NCBI GenBank assembly: GCA_949752745.1
Contig: OX457024.1
Location: 111,342,219-111,406,218 of the forward strand
Reading direction: 5' to 3'
DNA: 64,000 nt
Source of the DNA: Protula sp. h YS-2021
Taxonomy: Eukaryota; Annelida; Polychaeta; Sabellida; Serpulidae
This document shows positions 1-12,619 of this stretch, piece by piece; within the stretch, counting starts at the first letter, position 1; each line of letters opens with the position of its first letter. Below the pieces are notes generated by a model, which was not told where the DNA came from, searched no databases, and worked only from the letters and a program-made list of their open reading frames with translations. Made by a program: the position numbers and the translations under genes.

Positions 1-1667
1 ACGAGCATTGTATAGTAGCTTACTTTATGTACTGTTAATACAAAGAAAACATGACGAGACTGTGTTACAGCATGGTTTGCTTCCTTTTAAATATAATGGT
101 CATCCATTAAGTATGTACCTATGTAGGGGTGCGTTATGGCTGTGCATATACTAATATTATTGTAGATGGGTGACGTCACACATTTTTTGCGTAAAGAGTC
201 GGGGAGGGCGAAAAGTAGTGAAAGACACTGTGAATGTGGGAGAGAGTTGGGAGAGAGTGTATCGCTCACACCTGGTCGCGTCCTGACGTCGTGATAATGC
301 CGGGAAATGAGCAGAATCTGAGCATAATATGCTAATTCATCGGTAAAGTAGTTATCCTAGTTGTTGTTGTTATTGTTGTTTTCAAAGTAGAGTAATGTTT
401 TTTCTGAAGATATCTCGCAGCTATCAAAAAGCTGAAAACATTCAGAATTGCATTGTATATATTTGGCTCAATAAAATGATTAAATCTATATTTTTTTCAA
501 TTTGTTATGGATTTTCTACGCTACGTTGCTTGCATTGTCGCTCATGTAAATTTCTAACCAAGATTCATGTTCCTCTTTAAGTGACGAGTTGAACGAAATG
601 TAACAAGACTATGTTTTAATACACTTAGAATCCATCGTGATCTAACCGAAGATTTTATATTCGACTTTTCCTTGACGTGTCAGGTTGAAAGAAAGGTCAA
701 ACAATATGTCATGGTACAATTTAATCGATCTGGATTGATCCGGATCCATCTTCGTTTATATATTTATTTATTTATATGGCATTAGATAATGTAAGTAAAC
801 CTTTTGCTCTATAGAAACCCATAAAACTTGTTAATGTACACCCGGTGTCAATAGAACCTTTCACTAACAATACGGGTCCCACTAGGAATGACACTGAGTA
901 TGTCGTCATCTCCATTCTTTGTTTACATAACAATAATCTCCATTGTCTGTTCGCATGAAGGGTGAGTCAAAGAAGTCTCTCACTGCAAGAAAAACAACAG
1001 GGGTTCAAACTGAGAGCCTCGTTGATGATTAACCGACCTATTTACGATGCCATTTCTTAAACACAATGAGTAGAAATAGCCTTGACTTTGATGTTACACG
1101 TGACATTACAATAAACGTCTCACGGATTAATAATCGAGAACAATAGGGGTCAATACCGAGAACAACAGCAGCCAAAACCGAGAACAATAGGGATCCGACT
1201 GGGAATCTCCTCTGGTTGGCTGACCTATTTATGACGTCATGTCCTTGACGTCACGCCATAAACAATGAGTTCCTTCACTTCTCGTTAACGGAGAATACTA
1301 GCACCCATACCGGAACACATAAGTATTCTATACTACTCTCCTTTGGATTAAAATAGGGTATTATTTCAAAATTAGCACTCCGCGTTTTTAAAAGTCATGG
1401 GCACGCATGGTAACCAGTTAGCACGCGATTGACCCCCCCCCCTTAGACCTAAATTATGTTTTGAGCATAGACTATATGTATATAACACCTGCGACACTTA
1501 CATAGCACATGCCACGCTTACATGACACACATCACATTCACATAACACATGCCACGCTTACATGACACAGATCACATTCACATAACACATGCCACGCTTA
1601 CATCAGCTCTCAATTCTGATGTATTTTTATTTTGTTTGTCTTATTTTTTTTTTTTTTCATTTTTCAG
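1..1667. other. Intron of the receptor gene (no exon seen)
   Basis: No coding similarity was found. It contains diverged short direct repeats (phrases such as CGAGAACAATAGGG near 1135-1190) and a 40-bp tandem repeat next to the exon acceptor. It is read as intron because the exon at 1668 opens inside a codon. Confidence 0.5.
1495..1604. repeat. 40-bp tandem repeat upstream of exon acceptor
   Basis: About 2.7 copies of a unit containing CATGCCACGCTTACATGACA. It ends about 60 bases before the acceptor of the Cys-loop exon. Confidence 0.8.
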
Positions 1668-1848
1668 TGCCGACGATTTTACGACAGGTTACATGCCGTC
1701 TAACGCCATGGTGTCACATGACGGCGTCGTTTTCTGGTCCCCTCCCGCACGTCTTATCAGCAGCTGTAAGGTGGACATCACTTACTTCCCGTTTGATGAG
1801 CAAACCTGTGCCCTGAAGTTTGGCAGCTGGACGTATGACCAAGCACAG
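1668..1848 (+). CDS. nAChR-like exon with Cys-loop
   Basis: Acceptor is a T-rich tract ending TTTTCAG at 1661-1667; donor CAG|GTGGGG after 1848. One leading base completes a codon from the missing upstream exon, then 60 codons follow. It encodes loop E/B region and the Cys-loop (SSCKVDITYFPFDEQTC), ending FGSWTYDQAQ. Confidence 0.9.
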
Positions 1849-2475
1849 GTGGGGGGGACCCGTATGCATTCAAATGTTGTACTACTTGCTACGTTGTTAT
1901 TTAAGAGCTAACCTCTGGAGATATTAATCTGATATGTATCATCACAAAACATACGGATTTAAAAGGTAGTTCTACACTATCAATAATTAAGAGTACCATT
2001 TTCTCTACTGGATCAGTGGAACAAAAACCTCTCTCGCAATAGAGACCTGACCGCTGCAGAGGTTAGCTGTTGGACAACAACGGTATTTTGTAATGCACTA
2101 CTGCACATATTCCAGGGTCCGCATTCGTAAAACATCAGAGGCATTAGTAGCATCACTAGCAAATACATTATTGCCACTTACAATACTACCAAGTCCGTGC
2201 TGCTCGACGAATACGTACCCAATCCTGTGCTGTTTTACGAATACGTACCCAATCCTGTGCTGTTTTACGAATACGTACCCAATCCTGTGCTGTTTTACGA
2301 ATACGTACCCAATCCTGTGCCGTTTTACGAATACGTACCTAATCCTAATCCTGTGCTACTTTACGAATACGTACCCAAGCCTGTGCTACTTTACGAATAC
2401 GTACCCAAGTCTGTGCTGCTTTACGAATACGTACCCAAGGCTGTGAAACATGCATTTGCAATACAGCAAAGATAG

Positions 2476-2527
<52 letters not shown>

Positions 2528-3152
2528 CAGTCATATTTTAATCAATATGGGAGGTTCTATTGGCTACAAATTTCATGATTGGTATATTTGGGGTAAAGAT
2601 ATACCTGCATATTATTAATTAATTTATTATTTTTTGCGAGTATATATTCCAACAGCATTTAGCTAAACATTTTTAAGTCATTTAGTGCCCTAGGGCTGAG
2701 TGTTTTTGAGTGTAATTTATTTTTTGTTTTTGATTTTTGTTTGCTTGTTTGTTTGTTTGTTTGTTTTTAGGTTGATATACTGAACAAGTCTGTATCGGTT
2801 GACATGTCAAATTATGTCTCAAACGGCGAATGGGCATTACGCCGTACGTACATAAAACGCAACGCCGTCGTTTATCCAATCAGCACCGCTGTTTACCCTG
2901 ACGTCACTGTGTACTTCGTCATGCACCGGCGCATACTGTATTACATTCTCAACATTATTCTACCGTGTGTGTGGCTCAATATGCTCTCCCTGTTAGCGTT
3001 TTGCCTCCCTCCCGACGCCGGGGAGAAAATCACGCTGGGGATTACAGTGCTGCTGTCGTATTCTGTCTTTATGCTTCTCGTAGCGGAGAACATGCCGCAA
3101 ACGTCTGAATATGTGCCTCTGATTGGTGAGTAGGGCTGTTACGTCATGTTTG

Positions 3153-3215
<63 letters not shown>

Positions 3216-3302
3216 CCACCACCACCAACAACAACAACGTTATTATCACCATTATCATCATCATCATATTCAACGCTATCGTCATCATCATCATCATCAT
3301 CG

Positions 3303-3350
<48 letters not shown>

Positions 3351-5198
3351 CCATCCTCCTCCTTCTCTTCCTCATCATCGTCATTACCATCATCATCCTC
3401 ATCATCATCATCCTCATCATCATCATCATCACCATCGTCATCATCATCATCATCATCATCATTATATTCATAATCATACCATCATCACCATCCTCATCAT
3501 CACTACCACCGTCATCATCATCATCATCATCATCATCACCATCCTCCTCCTCCTCCTCCTCCTCATCGTCATTACCATCATCATCATCATCATTATATTC
3601 ATAATCATACCATCATCACCATCCTCATTATCACTACCACCGTCATCATCATCATCACATCATCATCATCATCATCATCTTCATCATCATCTTCATCATC
3701 AACAACAACATTATCATCATCATCATCATCATAATCATCATTATCCATCAGACTGAGCTAATGTGACGTGATATAACTGTCAAAGTTTATCGCCGTTGCA
3801 ACATCACAAGTACCCAAATAAAGATGTTAAAAATCACACGAAGCCATGTTTAAGTCTACAATAGAATGCCCACATGCACACCGTACCGAACGCAATGTAC
3901 TGTCTTCGTAAAAAGGGTGGGAGGAGGGGGAGAGGGTGACCAAGCAATGGCCTAACATAAAAACAGTCACATCTTCAGGTAAAACCGTATGAAAGCAGTG
4001 CCCGGGAGTTTTGGGTAATCTTTAATATATTCAAGAAAGGATGTTGAATTTGATCCAAACCTAATTGATGTATACTGCACACTCCTTTGCAAGAGAAAAA
4101 AATACCTCCTCCCTCCCTCCCTCCCCCCGGGCCGGGGGTTCTGGTTAGAACTGGTTAAAATGACCTTTTAAAACGACCCCTAAACGCGAAGTTTTAGCTT
4201 GAAATAATACTTTCTTTTTTAACCAAACGCGAATTAAAATTCCGAAAGAAACACTTCTCCCCCTCCCCCTCCCTCCCTCCCCCCCCCCCCCCGAACACTT
4301 TTGTGGGAAAACCTTGAGTACAGCATGAAAGTGCCCGCCTTTTAAAATGAAATTAACACTCCACGAACCACTCCTCACCCCCAACCCCACCCTTTCTTCA
4401 CGTTGAGCGGGAGGAACGTGTTTTCTAATAAACGTTTTGTGATTTGTAGGGATTTATCTCACCCTCTCCATGGCGATGACGTCCGTTTCCGTTATCTTAA
4501 CGGTGTGTGTCCTGAAGCTCCATCACTGCGGTCCGTACCAGTCCAAAGTACCCAGGTGGCTCAAGGTGTTCGTCCTGGGCGGACTCGCTAGATTAGTGCG
4601 CTGTCAGTGCACTAGCGGCAAGAACAAAGCCAGGAAAGGCTATTTGTCGAGTGACTCGGGAAAGCGGCTAGCTACCAGAGATGAGGGATCCGATATCTGC
4701 TTGGGGTTAATGAGTGACGGCGAGAACAAGTACAGCCCTCTGGCGGATATGAAAAGTCACTTAAACCCACATGCCAATCATACAGATAGCGAGAGACATC
4801 ACGTGACGTTTGCACCGACCAATCACATCAATCAAGAGTCCAGTTCATATCGCCCCAAGTCACGAATCAGCCCTGCGTCGTCGCTGTATAAAAATCACAA
4901 CAAATTACACCCGAAATCGGATACACCCAATCCCATTTTTTCTACACATTCTCGCCATGATTACTCGTTTGAGATGGAGCGCTTGTCCGTATTAGAGGAC
5001 ATCCTACAGCATATAAAAATACTGGTGGCTAAGCGCGACGAGGACGACACGGCGACGTACGTCATCAATGAATGGCGGCTAGTGGCGCAAGTGACGGACC
5101 GGTTCCTCTTCTGGCTGTTCCTCGTCATTACCGTCATAGCGACGCTTTTAATCATGGTCCTTGTTCCTCTGTTACGTTATATGGAAGAAACACCATAG
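1668..5198 (+). CDS. Nicotinic acetylcholine receptor-like Cys-loop subunit, non-alpha type (3' part, 3 exons)
   Basis: Ligand-gated ion channel subunit of the plasma membrane, pentameric in its family. Exons 1668-1848, 2771-3125 and 4450-5198 join in phase (0, then 1+2) into one frame ending in TAG at 5196-5198. The first exon carries the Cys-loop (two Cys with 13 residues between, FPFD inside) and the FGSW motif. The second carries the pre-M1 arginines, M1, M2 (GEKITLGITVLLS) and M3 start. The third carries the rest of M3, a roughly 120-residue cytoplasmic loop and M4. The loop C region before YPDVT has no adjacent Cys pair, so by family rules it is a non-alpha (complementary) subunit. Glu of GEK at the M2 cytoplasmic end suggests cation selectivity (inference). 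The LHHCGP segment after M3 recalls the alpha9/10 group. The signal peptide and first binding loops must lie upstream of the window. Confidence 0.9.
2201..2446. repeat. 30-bp minisatellite in receptor intron
   Basis: About 8 copies of a unit reading TTTACGAATACGTACCCAAT plus CCTGTGCTGC-like sequence. The 30-bp period keeps several frames open and creates spurious repetitive ORFs. Confidence 0.9.
2477..2524. repeat. (AT)n microsatellite
   Basis: Uninterrupted TA dinucleotides in the receptor intron. Confidence 0.98.
2771..3125 (+). CDS. nAChR-like exon with M1-M3 start
   Basis: Acceptor TTTTTAG at 2764-2770, donor G|GTGAGT after 3125. It encodes the end of the extracellular domain (NGEW, YPDVT), M1 (YYILNIILPCVW), M2 (ITLGITVLLSYSVFMLL) and the start of M3. 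No CC pair precedes YPDVT, where alpha subunits carry one. It ends with one base of a split Gly codon. Confidence 0.92.
3147..3750. repeat. (ATC/TCA)n trinucleotide tract, about 600 bp
   Basis: Long TCA/ATC-rich tract with CCT, CAA and TTA variants. It starts 22 bases after the donor of the M1-M3 exon. Repetitive poly-Ser, poly-Ile and poly-Met ORFs here are artefacts of the repeat. Confidence 0.98.
3751..4449. other. Remainder of receptor intron, no gene seen
   Basis: Unique-looking sequence with polypyrimidine and C-run tracts (4108-4135, 4258-4292). No exon-like segment with matching splice sites was found before the terminal exon. Confidence 0.5.
4450..5198 (+). CDS. nAChR-like terminal exon: M3, cytoplasmic loop, M4
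   Basis: Acceptor TTTGTAG at 4443-4449. The exon completes the split Gly codon, then M3 and the LHHCGP post-M3 motif, a Ser/His-rich cytoplasmic loop with little similarity to other subunits, the pre-M4 amphipathic stretch (EWRLVAQVTDRF) and M4 (FLFWLFLVITVIATLLIMVL). The stop is TAG at 5196-5198. Confidence 0.9.
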
Positions 5199-5210
5199 AC
5201 TTTTAGTATA

Positions 5211-5216
5211 AATAAA
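5211..5216 (+). promoter_or_regulatory. Poly(A) signal candidate of the receptor gene
   Basis: AATAAA lies 13 bases after the stop codon, with further AATAAA hexamers within about 25 bases. The 3' UTR may therefore be very short; AT-rich sequence and a long (AT)n tract follow. Confidence 0.45.
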
Positions 5217-5349
5217 TGACTTATATAAATAAATTATTAAATATATATATATTTATATATAAACATATATATATGCGTCCGAGAAGATGCCCATTTTGCC
5301 CATGCATTTTAGATATTAAATACGTATAATATACGTATACTGTTTTTGT

Positions 5350-5352
<3 letters not shown>

Positions 5353-5446
<94 letters not shown>
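5353..5446. repeat. (AT)n microsatellite, about 94 bp
   Basis: Uninterrupted TA dinucleotides downstream of the receptor gene. Confidence 0.98.
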
Positions 5447-5447
<1 letters not shown>

Positions 5448-6610
5448 CAGAATTTCTCGATAAGCTTACCTACGAGTTAACACCAGCACCATAATGGCCA
5501 CGCTTTTTGGGGTGTTCCCGTACCCATTCGCTGTCATTTCGGTAGCGAGGTGGGAGGGAGGGGGAAGGAGCGAGGGGAATCTAAAGTACTTGTCTTTTCG
5601 TACTACAGATTAGCTTAGGGTTTGCTTTTTTTAATTTCGGCCGCGCTTAAGTAAACAAAGCCTGAAATTTTCCTTTCATACTGTGGATTAACGACCGGCT
5701 TAAGCAATCCTGGAGGATCTAAATCCGTGCCTTTTAATGTTGTGGACTTGCCCCCGGATTAGTCACGTTAATCTCATGTTAATCCATAGTATAAAAAGCG
5801 CCCTAAGTCAACCACTTTCTTATATTATTAGCCCCTCCCCCATCCCCCTCCCCTTTTATTTATTTTTTTTAATGCGATGGTCTTAATTAACAGACACCAC
5901 CGAATATGTGAAGTCCCACATGACTGCAGTTCTCCTTTACCCAAACTGCGTCATCCTTTGTATAAAAAATATAACATTTTATAAACATTGTATTGCTCTT
6001 TATGGTATTTTTTTATTCTGTTTACACAAATGCTTCTGAAACCATAAGGATGGGGAGGATAGAAAAAACAGTCTTGATTCTCCGGCCAGAGAATATTCTT
6101 TATTTTCTCTCAAAAATATTAGACCTATTCGGCCAAACTTTTTAATTTTTGAAAATTTCGAAAACCCGGCATTGGTCAATATTCTTGATTCGTTATTTCG
6201 CAAAATATGGTATTATGAAATATTTTGATGATGTATCACATATTATATATCACATATTATCAATTTTAAGTATTTTTAAAGCATTCGAAGTGTAACTTCT
6301 AAAAAATGAGATCCACGAAGGCCCGAGCGCAAAATATGTATTAAGATACACTTGTCCCTTGAAAAGTCATTTAGAGTATTTTTGTTCTGCCTTCTGGGCA
6401 AATGTTTACTGTTTTGAAATTGTGTGCAGCCTGCCGACTGTTTGATTTTTTTTTCTATTTATAGGTGTCTAGACAATACTAGAATGTACTCAGAGCATGT
6501 GCAGATGCTCCCGTTCTCCACCCACCCCCTCCCCCACTCCCTCCTGCTTGTTTTAAAATAACCTACAGGTGTGTATTAGCGAAATATACGTATTAAAAAA
6601 CAATCAAATA
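5447..6610. other. Intergenic, AT-rich, nothing recognised
   Basis: No supported coding region, RNA gene or mobile element was found. Polypyrimidine stretches occur at 5825-5870 and 6515-6545. Confidence 0.5.
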
Positions 6611-6617
6611 CTTCCTC

Positions 6618-6826
6618 CTTTATTTTGTTTCGGGGTCACCTGTCCGGGTTTTTGCTTATTTGGGGGTCACCTGTCCGGGTTTTTGCTTATTTCGGGGCCA
6701 CCAATCCGGGTTTTTGCTTATTTGGGGGCCACCTTCCGGATGTTTGCTGATTTGGGGGGGGGGGGGGGTGGGCACCTTCTGGGTTTTTGCTTATTTGGGG
6801 GCCACCTGTCCGGGTTTTTGTTTTGG
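6618..6826. repeat. 31-bp minisatellite
   Basis: About 6 copies of a unit around TCCGGGTTTTTGCTTATTTG followed by GGGGCCACC-like sequence, with a run of G at 6752-6767. Confidence 0.9.
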
Positions 6827-6849
6827 GGGGCCGGCTGTTTAGTGGCCAT

Positions 6850-7498
6850 GCAGTAGTCCGGTGGGCAGTAGTCCGGTGGCCACTTTTCCGATGGCTATTT
6901 GGTATGGACAACTATTCTAAAGAAAAAAAAAAGAAAGAAAAAAGATGCTGATGTGCAAATGCTTGTTCATCTTCATTATTGATTTTAGTAAAGTGAAATG
7001 ATGGCAATTTAATGAAAAAGTATGGGCAAATATTTAATTTATGATAAGTTGTTAAAAGCCCCGGAGCATCTGCCCCGGTGACAAAAACTAGGCGGTGCAT
7101 GGGAAATAGTCCTACGGGGGTAATTATCCCCGAAGGGCAACAGAACCCTGGACAATTCTCCCGGAGGGGGGAGGGCGGAATGTCCTGGACCCAGCATGTA
7201 TAAGGCACAGGGGATTCAGACAGCAATTTAGAAACACGTTGGCCTTGCTCTTGTCGGCATGACAACATTGCTGTTACACCGAAATTGGTCAATGATAACA
7301 ATAAATTGAAGTGGTGGTCAAATGGTCAGTTTCTTATTTCACTGGTTGTCAAATAATCGGTGGTAATTTGCCCAGTAGTCAAATAATCATACGCCAAGTG
7401 TTGACACCGGTAATTTTCATCTCTGAAATGTGAAGTGACGATATTACCCAGATATACCCTTCTTCGTCATATGATCCAATACTTCTAGATTTAATGAC

Positions 7499-7539
<41 letters not shown>

Positions 7540-7790
7540 GAAGGAAATGTTCGAAAATCTCTTGGGAATCGGATTCCTAAAAATTTTTTAACTGCCAGTA
7601 AAATATGTGAGGATAGTCGGATACCTCCATGGAAATTCCAATTTGCCGCTCAAATTTGTGCAAGGAACAAATTCAGAATTAATGAAAGACTCTTTGTCTG
7701 TTTTTCTGTTATTCTCCCTGTTATCGTGTCACAGTTATTAACAGTTATTAAGAGATGGTAACATTAACAGTTATTAACAGTTATTAACGA
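6850..7790. other. Intergenic, nothing recognised
   Basis: No gene seen. It contains a 38-base poly(A) run at 7501-7538 and short TTAACAG/TTATTAACAG direct repeats near 7735-7790. Confidence 0.5.
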
Positions 7791-7792
7791 AC

Positions 7793-8563
7793 TTTATTTA
7801 CAAACGTTGTTTTTTTTTTAACAGCGCATTTACAAAGCAGTACCTACATGTAACAGACATACGGTACAATTGTAAAGTACCTACATATAATGCAGACATT
7901 CGGTACAGTTGTAAGGTACTCTATACACACAACGTACACTTACAGTATTTTTGGCACCATATTTTTCACTTTGTTCAAGTGACATTACGCACGCATATAT
8001 GAACAAACTAACAAAATAGAACTTTCAAAATGGGCATTCACGCAAACACACACCTTACTGTTAAGCATAGATTTCTATACTCTTAAATCTTGCAGTATAT
8101 AGAAATAATTCTGATTTTTTTTCTCTACAAAATATCTACAGAAAAATAATATTTACACTTTTTACAGTGAAATTTACACCTCACAACTTCTACACTGAAC
8201 ACATGCTAGGAAAAAAATTAATACACAACTCTTTTATTACAAAATTAATAACTTGCAATTTCATAATTTAAAAATATTCTTCAGAAAAACTGTATAATAC
8301 TTGACTTAAAGAGAGTAAGACGATACTGAAAAAGAGCTGCTATTGTACACGATTCCCTTACAACACACGCAATACTGAAACGTGAACAAATATGGACTCA
8401 TTTCAAGCATTATCTTCACGAAAATGGAACAGTTCCATGCGACTGCCATCCAACTAACTTTCATTCCACTTTATTCAAGTAAACACAAAATCGTACATAT
8501 ATATAATACAAACAGCACCGTTACAAAAATACAAAATAATAACAAATAAAATAAAACAGGTCT
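7793..8563 (-). other. Possible minus-strand 3' UTR-like region
   Basis: AT-rich non-coding sequence. On the minus strand AATAAA hexamers lie at 7793-7798 and 8470-8475. Whether a transcript ends here cannot be told; no attached coding exon was found nearby, and the assembly gap adjoins it. Confidence 0.25.
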
Positions 8564-8763
8564 NNNNNNNNNNNNNNNNNNNNNNNNNNNNNNNNNNNNN
8601 NNNNNNNNNNNNNNNNNNNNNNNNNNNNNNNNNNNNNNNNNNNNNNNNNNNNNNNNNNNNNNNNNNNNNNNNNNNNNNNNNNNNNNNNNNNNNNNNNNNN
8701 NNNNNNNNNNNNNNNNNNNNNNNNNNNNNNNNNNNNNNNNNNNNNNNNNNNNNNNNNNNNNNN
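8564..8763. other. Assembly gap (200 N)
   Basis: Exactly 200 undetermined bases, probably a scaffolding gap of nominal size. Open frames running through it have no meaning. Confidence 0.99.
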
Positions 8764-9089
8764 CCACAAATGGGAGTCTTTAAAGGGGAGGGGATTGCGG
8801 CGGGAGGGGTAATAGCCACGGTGCCTCTGCTAAAGCGATGCCGGGTCAGTCCGATAAATGCGGATCTTTATTGCAGAACGTCTGTTGGTTTTTAAGATAT
8901 CTGACACCGCACACTCAGGTCAAGGTCAGTGAAATCGGCGGCTTGTCTCCACACGGGGGTTTGACCTTGAATTCCACATAGCAAAACCTCAACATGGTTT
9001 TTATGTTAGATCTACAAATAAGCATGTTTGAGCGAGTCACATGGCAACACCGTGCTGTTGAACATGGCTTCAAGAAAAAAAAACATAAA

Positions 9090-9122
<33 letters not shown>

Positions 9123-10350
9123 AAAACAAAAACAAAGAAAAAAAGAAGAAATTTTTAAAATATTTATTCAATTATTCGTTCCTTTAGTTATTTATTAATT
9201 TATAAGATGAAACTACAAACTACAAATGAGACCACTGAACCGCACGCCTGAATAACTGATATATTTATAGTCCTGGAAATAAACTCATCTACAAAATAAT
9301 TTTCTCGCAAGTCTTGGAACAGTGAACTCAACCCAATACCTCACGCGGGGACCGTTCTGGTGGCGGTGTACCCAGGGATGGCGGGGGGTGGGGGGTGGGG
9401 GTGGTGGGGGTGGGGGGTGGGGGCGGGGGTGTGCATTGGGATATAGGGGAGGGAGCGGTACTTATTTTTAGATATTTCCGCTATTCAACCAACACAATAA
9501 AGTCATTTTTTCTGTGTCTCTTTTTTCTTCTTTCTGTAGGTTTTGTTACAAATCTTATTCCTGCATCTTGCCCTCCTTGGGAAAGAGCCTCAGCATTGAC
9601 ACTCCCACCCCCCCCCCCCCCCCCCCCCCCCCCCCCGCCCGCTAACAAAAATAAACAAAGTGGGCGCACTTCGTGGTCCCTCCCTAGGGCAGTGACAAGT
9701 ACAGTGTTATTTCGTCACTCCGATATCTCGATTTTTTTTTTCCAAGTCCCCAACATAAACAGAAATATTGGTATTGATCACCTTGAACCGCGGATATCTC
9801 TCAATAAATTTTCCCTGTCCGAACAAACTTCGACATAATAAGGTTTCACTGTACGTGCAGTGGAGGTCAAATCTGTTCACCGATATGTCATCAATAGGGG
9901 ATTCTCGTGTAGTTGGGACAATAAAAAATCAATCGCTTGAATCAATACCACTTCGTGAGTAACATTCCTCAGGCTGTGTCACCTTAATGCATAAAAACCG
10001 TCCATGTAAGTACCGCCTTTGTGACCAGGAAAAAAAATACTCATCATGCAAAGGCGTTCCTCAAGAGGGGTGAATTACGGGAGAAATGCCAGGAATTGCC
10101 ACCAGTAAAGAATGTTCCTCCATTAGAGATTGTTCCTCAACGAAAGGTTTACTGTACTTTACATTTCTGCGAACGTTCAAAGGAAGTTAAAATATTCTCT
10201 TTTTTTCTTAAGCGAAAAACAAATTATAATCTAAAGAAACATTAAGCTTCTGTGAAAAATCCGAAGTAAAATTATTCAAAAACTAAAACTTCAAAGGTGA
10301 ATCCTTGCAATCTACTTAATTGATAAACAGTCCAAGAACAATACCCTGAA
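8764..10350. other. Intergenic with homopolymer tracts
   Basis: No gene recognised. It contains (CAA)n at 9092-9123, a G-rich block (GGGGTG variants) at 9375-9435 and a C-run at 9607-9637. Confidence 0.5.
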
Positions 10351-10352
10351 CA

Positions 10353-10850
10353 AGGCCGAGTATCGACGAATGCGGCCGAGTGCGGCCGAGTGTTGACGAA
10401 TGTGGCCGAGTGTCAACGAATGCGGCCGACTGTCGACGAATGCGGCCTGGTGTCGACGAATATGGCCGAGTGTTGACGAATGAGGGCCGAGTATTGACGA
10501 ATGCGGCCGAGTGTGGCCGAGTGTTGACGAATGTGGGCGAGTGTCAACGAATGCGGCCGACTGTCCGACGAATGTGGCCTGGTGTCGACGAATATGGCCG
10601 AGTGTTGACGAATGAGGCCGAGTATTGACGAATGCAGCGCGAGTGTGGCCGAATGTTGACGAATGTGGCCGCGTGTCGACGAATGCAGCCGGGTGTGGCC
10701 GAGTGTTGACGAATGTGGCCGCGTGTCGACGAATCCAGCCGAGTGTTGACGAATGTGGCCCAGTGTCAACGAATGCGGCTGAGTGTGGCCGACTGTTGAC
10801 GACTGCGGCCGAGCGCCGACGAATGTAGCCGAGTGTTACCGAGTGGCACA
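10353..10850. repeat. 20-bp minisatellite with higher-order structure
   Basis: About 24 copies of GGCCGAGTGTTGACGAATGT-like units with GCGGCC/GTGGCC and TCGACG/TTGACG variants. A block of several units recurs (compare 10390-10510 with 10515-10640), showing higher-order amplification. Confidence 0.92.
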
Positions 10851-11727
10851 AGTGCGCTCGTTGTTAACCGAGCGGTCAAGTGGTTTGGGCCAATCCACGC
10901 ACGCTAACACAATCACGTGTGACCCTTCTACAGTGTACACACCACAAGGTCACATAACCAGCTTAACAACACTCATATCATGGGCTACTTATGTTCTCTT
11001 TGTCAACAGCATTTCTGGACTAATTTTAAGTAGCTAGGGGCCACTGACGAAAAACAGCCCCTTTTTCTCACCCAGAGGTTCACTGAAATTGACCCAAGTT
11101 TTTATTTATGAGCTATTTTTGAAAATCTCATTTACCGGTCATTAGCTTTATTTTTTATTCTAAATTATTTTCGAGGAAGTATAATGTGGTGTGATAAGTA
11201 ACAAACTACCTTTAGACTTGTGTTTTATGTGGGGTTTTATGTTTTATGTAACAATCTGTTACTCTTGGTGTGGGGGGGGGGGGGGGGGGGGGCGGAGGGG
11301 GGACCGGGGTCCACCTCTCTTTTTTATTTCACATCTGATTCACTCAGCTAGAATGAGAAACAAGATTGTGTTTTTTGCCCCTCCCCGCTTGTCCTCCCCC
11401 CCCCCTGCCCCCCCCCCCCCCCCCGCCCCATTCACATCTCTAGTAACTCTCAACTACGGATTCTCGTGGAGAACTTGCCACAAGGGGGGGGGGGGGTGGA
11501 AGTGGGGGAATGGGTTACAACCGGCACACATCCCGCCCCCGCCCCTCTCACCACCCCAATCCCCCGGACTCGATCAATTCCCGCGCATATCGAACGAATA
11601 TGAACCTACGGATACATGATGCTCTAGTGGAGTGGGTAAAAACAAGCACACCCCCCCCCCCCAAAAAAAACCATTCCGCGCAAATCGAACGAATATGAAC
11701 CCACGGATACATGACACTCTAGTATTT

Positions 11728-11760
<33 letters not shown>

Positions 11761-11930
11761 CTTCTGACATAAAACTGGTGTCAAATTTACAAAAAATGTA
11801 AGTCGAAATACTTCTTTCTTCAAATCTCGTTCTAACAGAAATTACCGACAGCTATACAACGCACATCATTATTCTGTGAGCAAATAACGAAGGTACTGAG
11901 ACAGTTCACAACTTCACTTGCCTAAGGAAC
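10851..11930. other. Intergenic with long G and C runs
   Basis: No gene seen. G-run at 11270-11292, C-runs at 11395-11424 and 11650-11662, a 110-bp-spaced direct repeat (GCGCATATCGAACGAATATG near 11582, GCGCAAATCGAACGAATATG near 11677) and (TTTA)n at 11721-11757. Confidence 0.55.
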
Positions 11931-11934
11931 TAAT

Positions 11935-12110
11935 GCCGGCAAACCCGAATAATAGCGACAAGGTAGACTAATACCGACAAAGCCAACAAATACCGACAAA
12001 GTTGACTAATACCAATAAAGCCGACTAATATCGACAATAACGACAAAGTCGACTAATGCCGACAAAGTCGACTAATACCGACAATGTCGACTAATACCGC
12101 AAAACCACTT
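11935..12110. repeat. ~20-bp minisatellite
   Basis: About 8 units around CCGACAAAGTCGACTAATAC with point and indel variation. Confidence 0.85.
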
Positions 12111-12619
12111 ACTAAAGATCACTCTGCAATAAATAGACACAACCTACAAAAGCTGTACATGTACATTTTGATGAGAGTAATTACATTTTAATTGAGTCTT
12201 GTTTGAAACTTTCTGTACATTTTCAGCTAGGACTAATTGGCACAGCTTGGAATTTATGCTTTGTTCATTTAAAGTTTGAAAAAAAAATACTGCATACAGT
12301 GCAATCGCGATATCTCGAACTCGTGTATCTTGAATATTCGATTATCTCAAAGCATATTTTTTTTTCAATATCCAAACATGCCTCTTGCTAAGAGAGGTCA
12401 GCTCGAATCTCGGATATATCGTAAGTATATTTTTCCGGTCGCGATAACGTCGCGATAACGAGGTTTCACTGTATTATTTTTCGTTCTGCGCAAATGTCTG
12501 TGTTAAACAACTGTGTGTGAGGCTTGAAAAACCCTGATATAACCACAGCGTAAATTATTATTATTTTTTTATTTCCAAATTATAATATTTAAGAGGGGTT
12601 TTTATGTTGCCAACAGGAA

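Noticed and set aside
3123..3604. Poly-Ser, poly-Ile, poly-Met ORFs
   Set aside because: (TCA)n microsatellite in a receptor intron.
8471..8819. Minus ORFs across the N stretch
   Set aside because: They run through an assembly gap, so the sequence is unknown.
10312..10851. 179-codon minus ORF with RPHSSTLGHIRRH repeats
   Set aside because: 20-bp minisatellite whose units shift frame; no homology.
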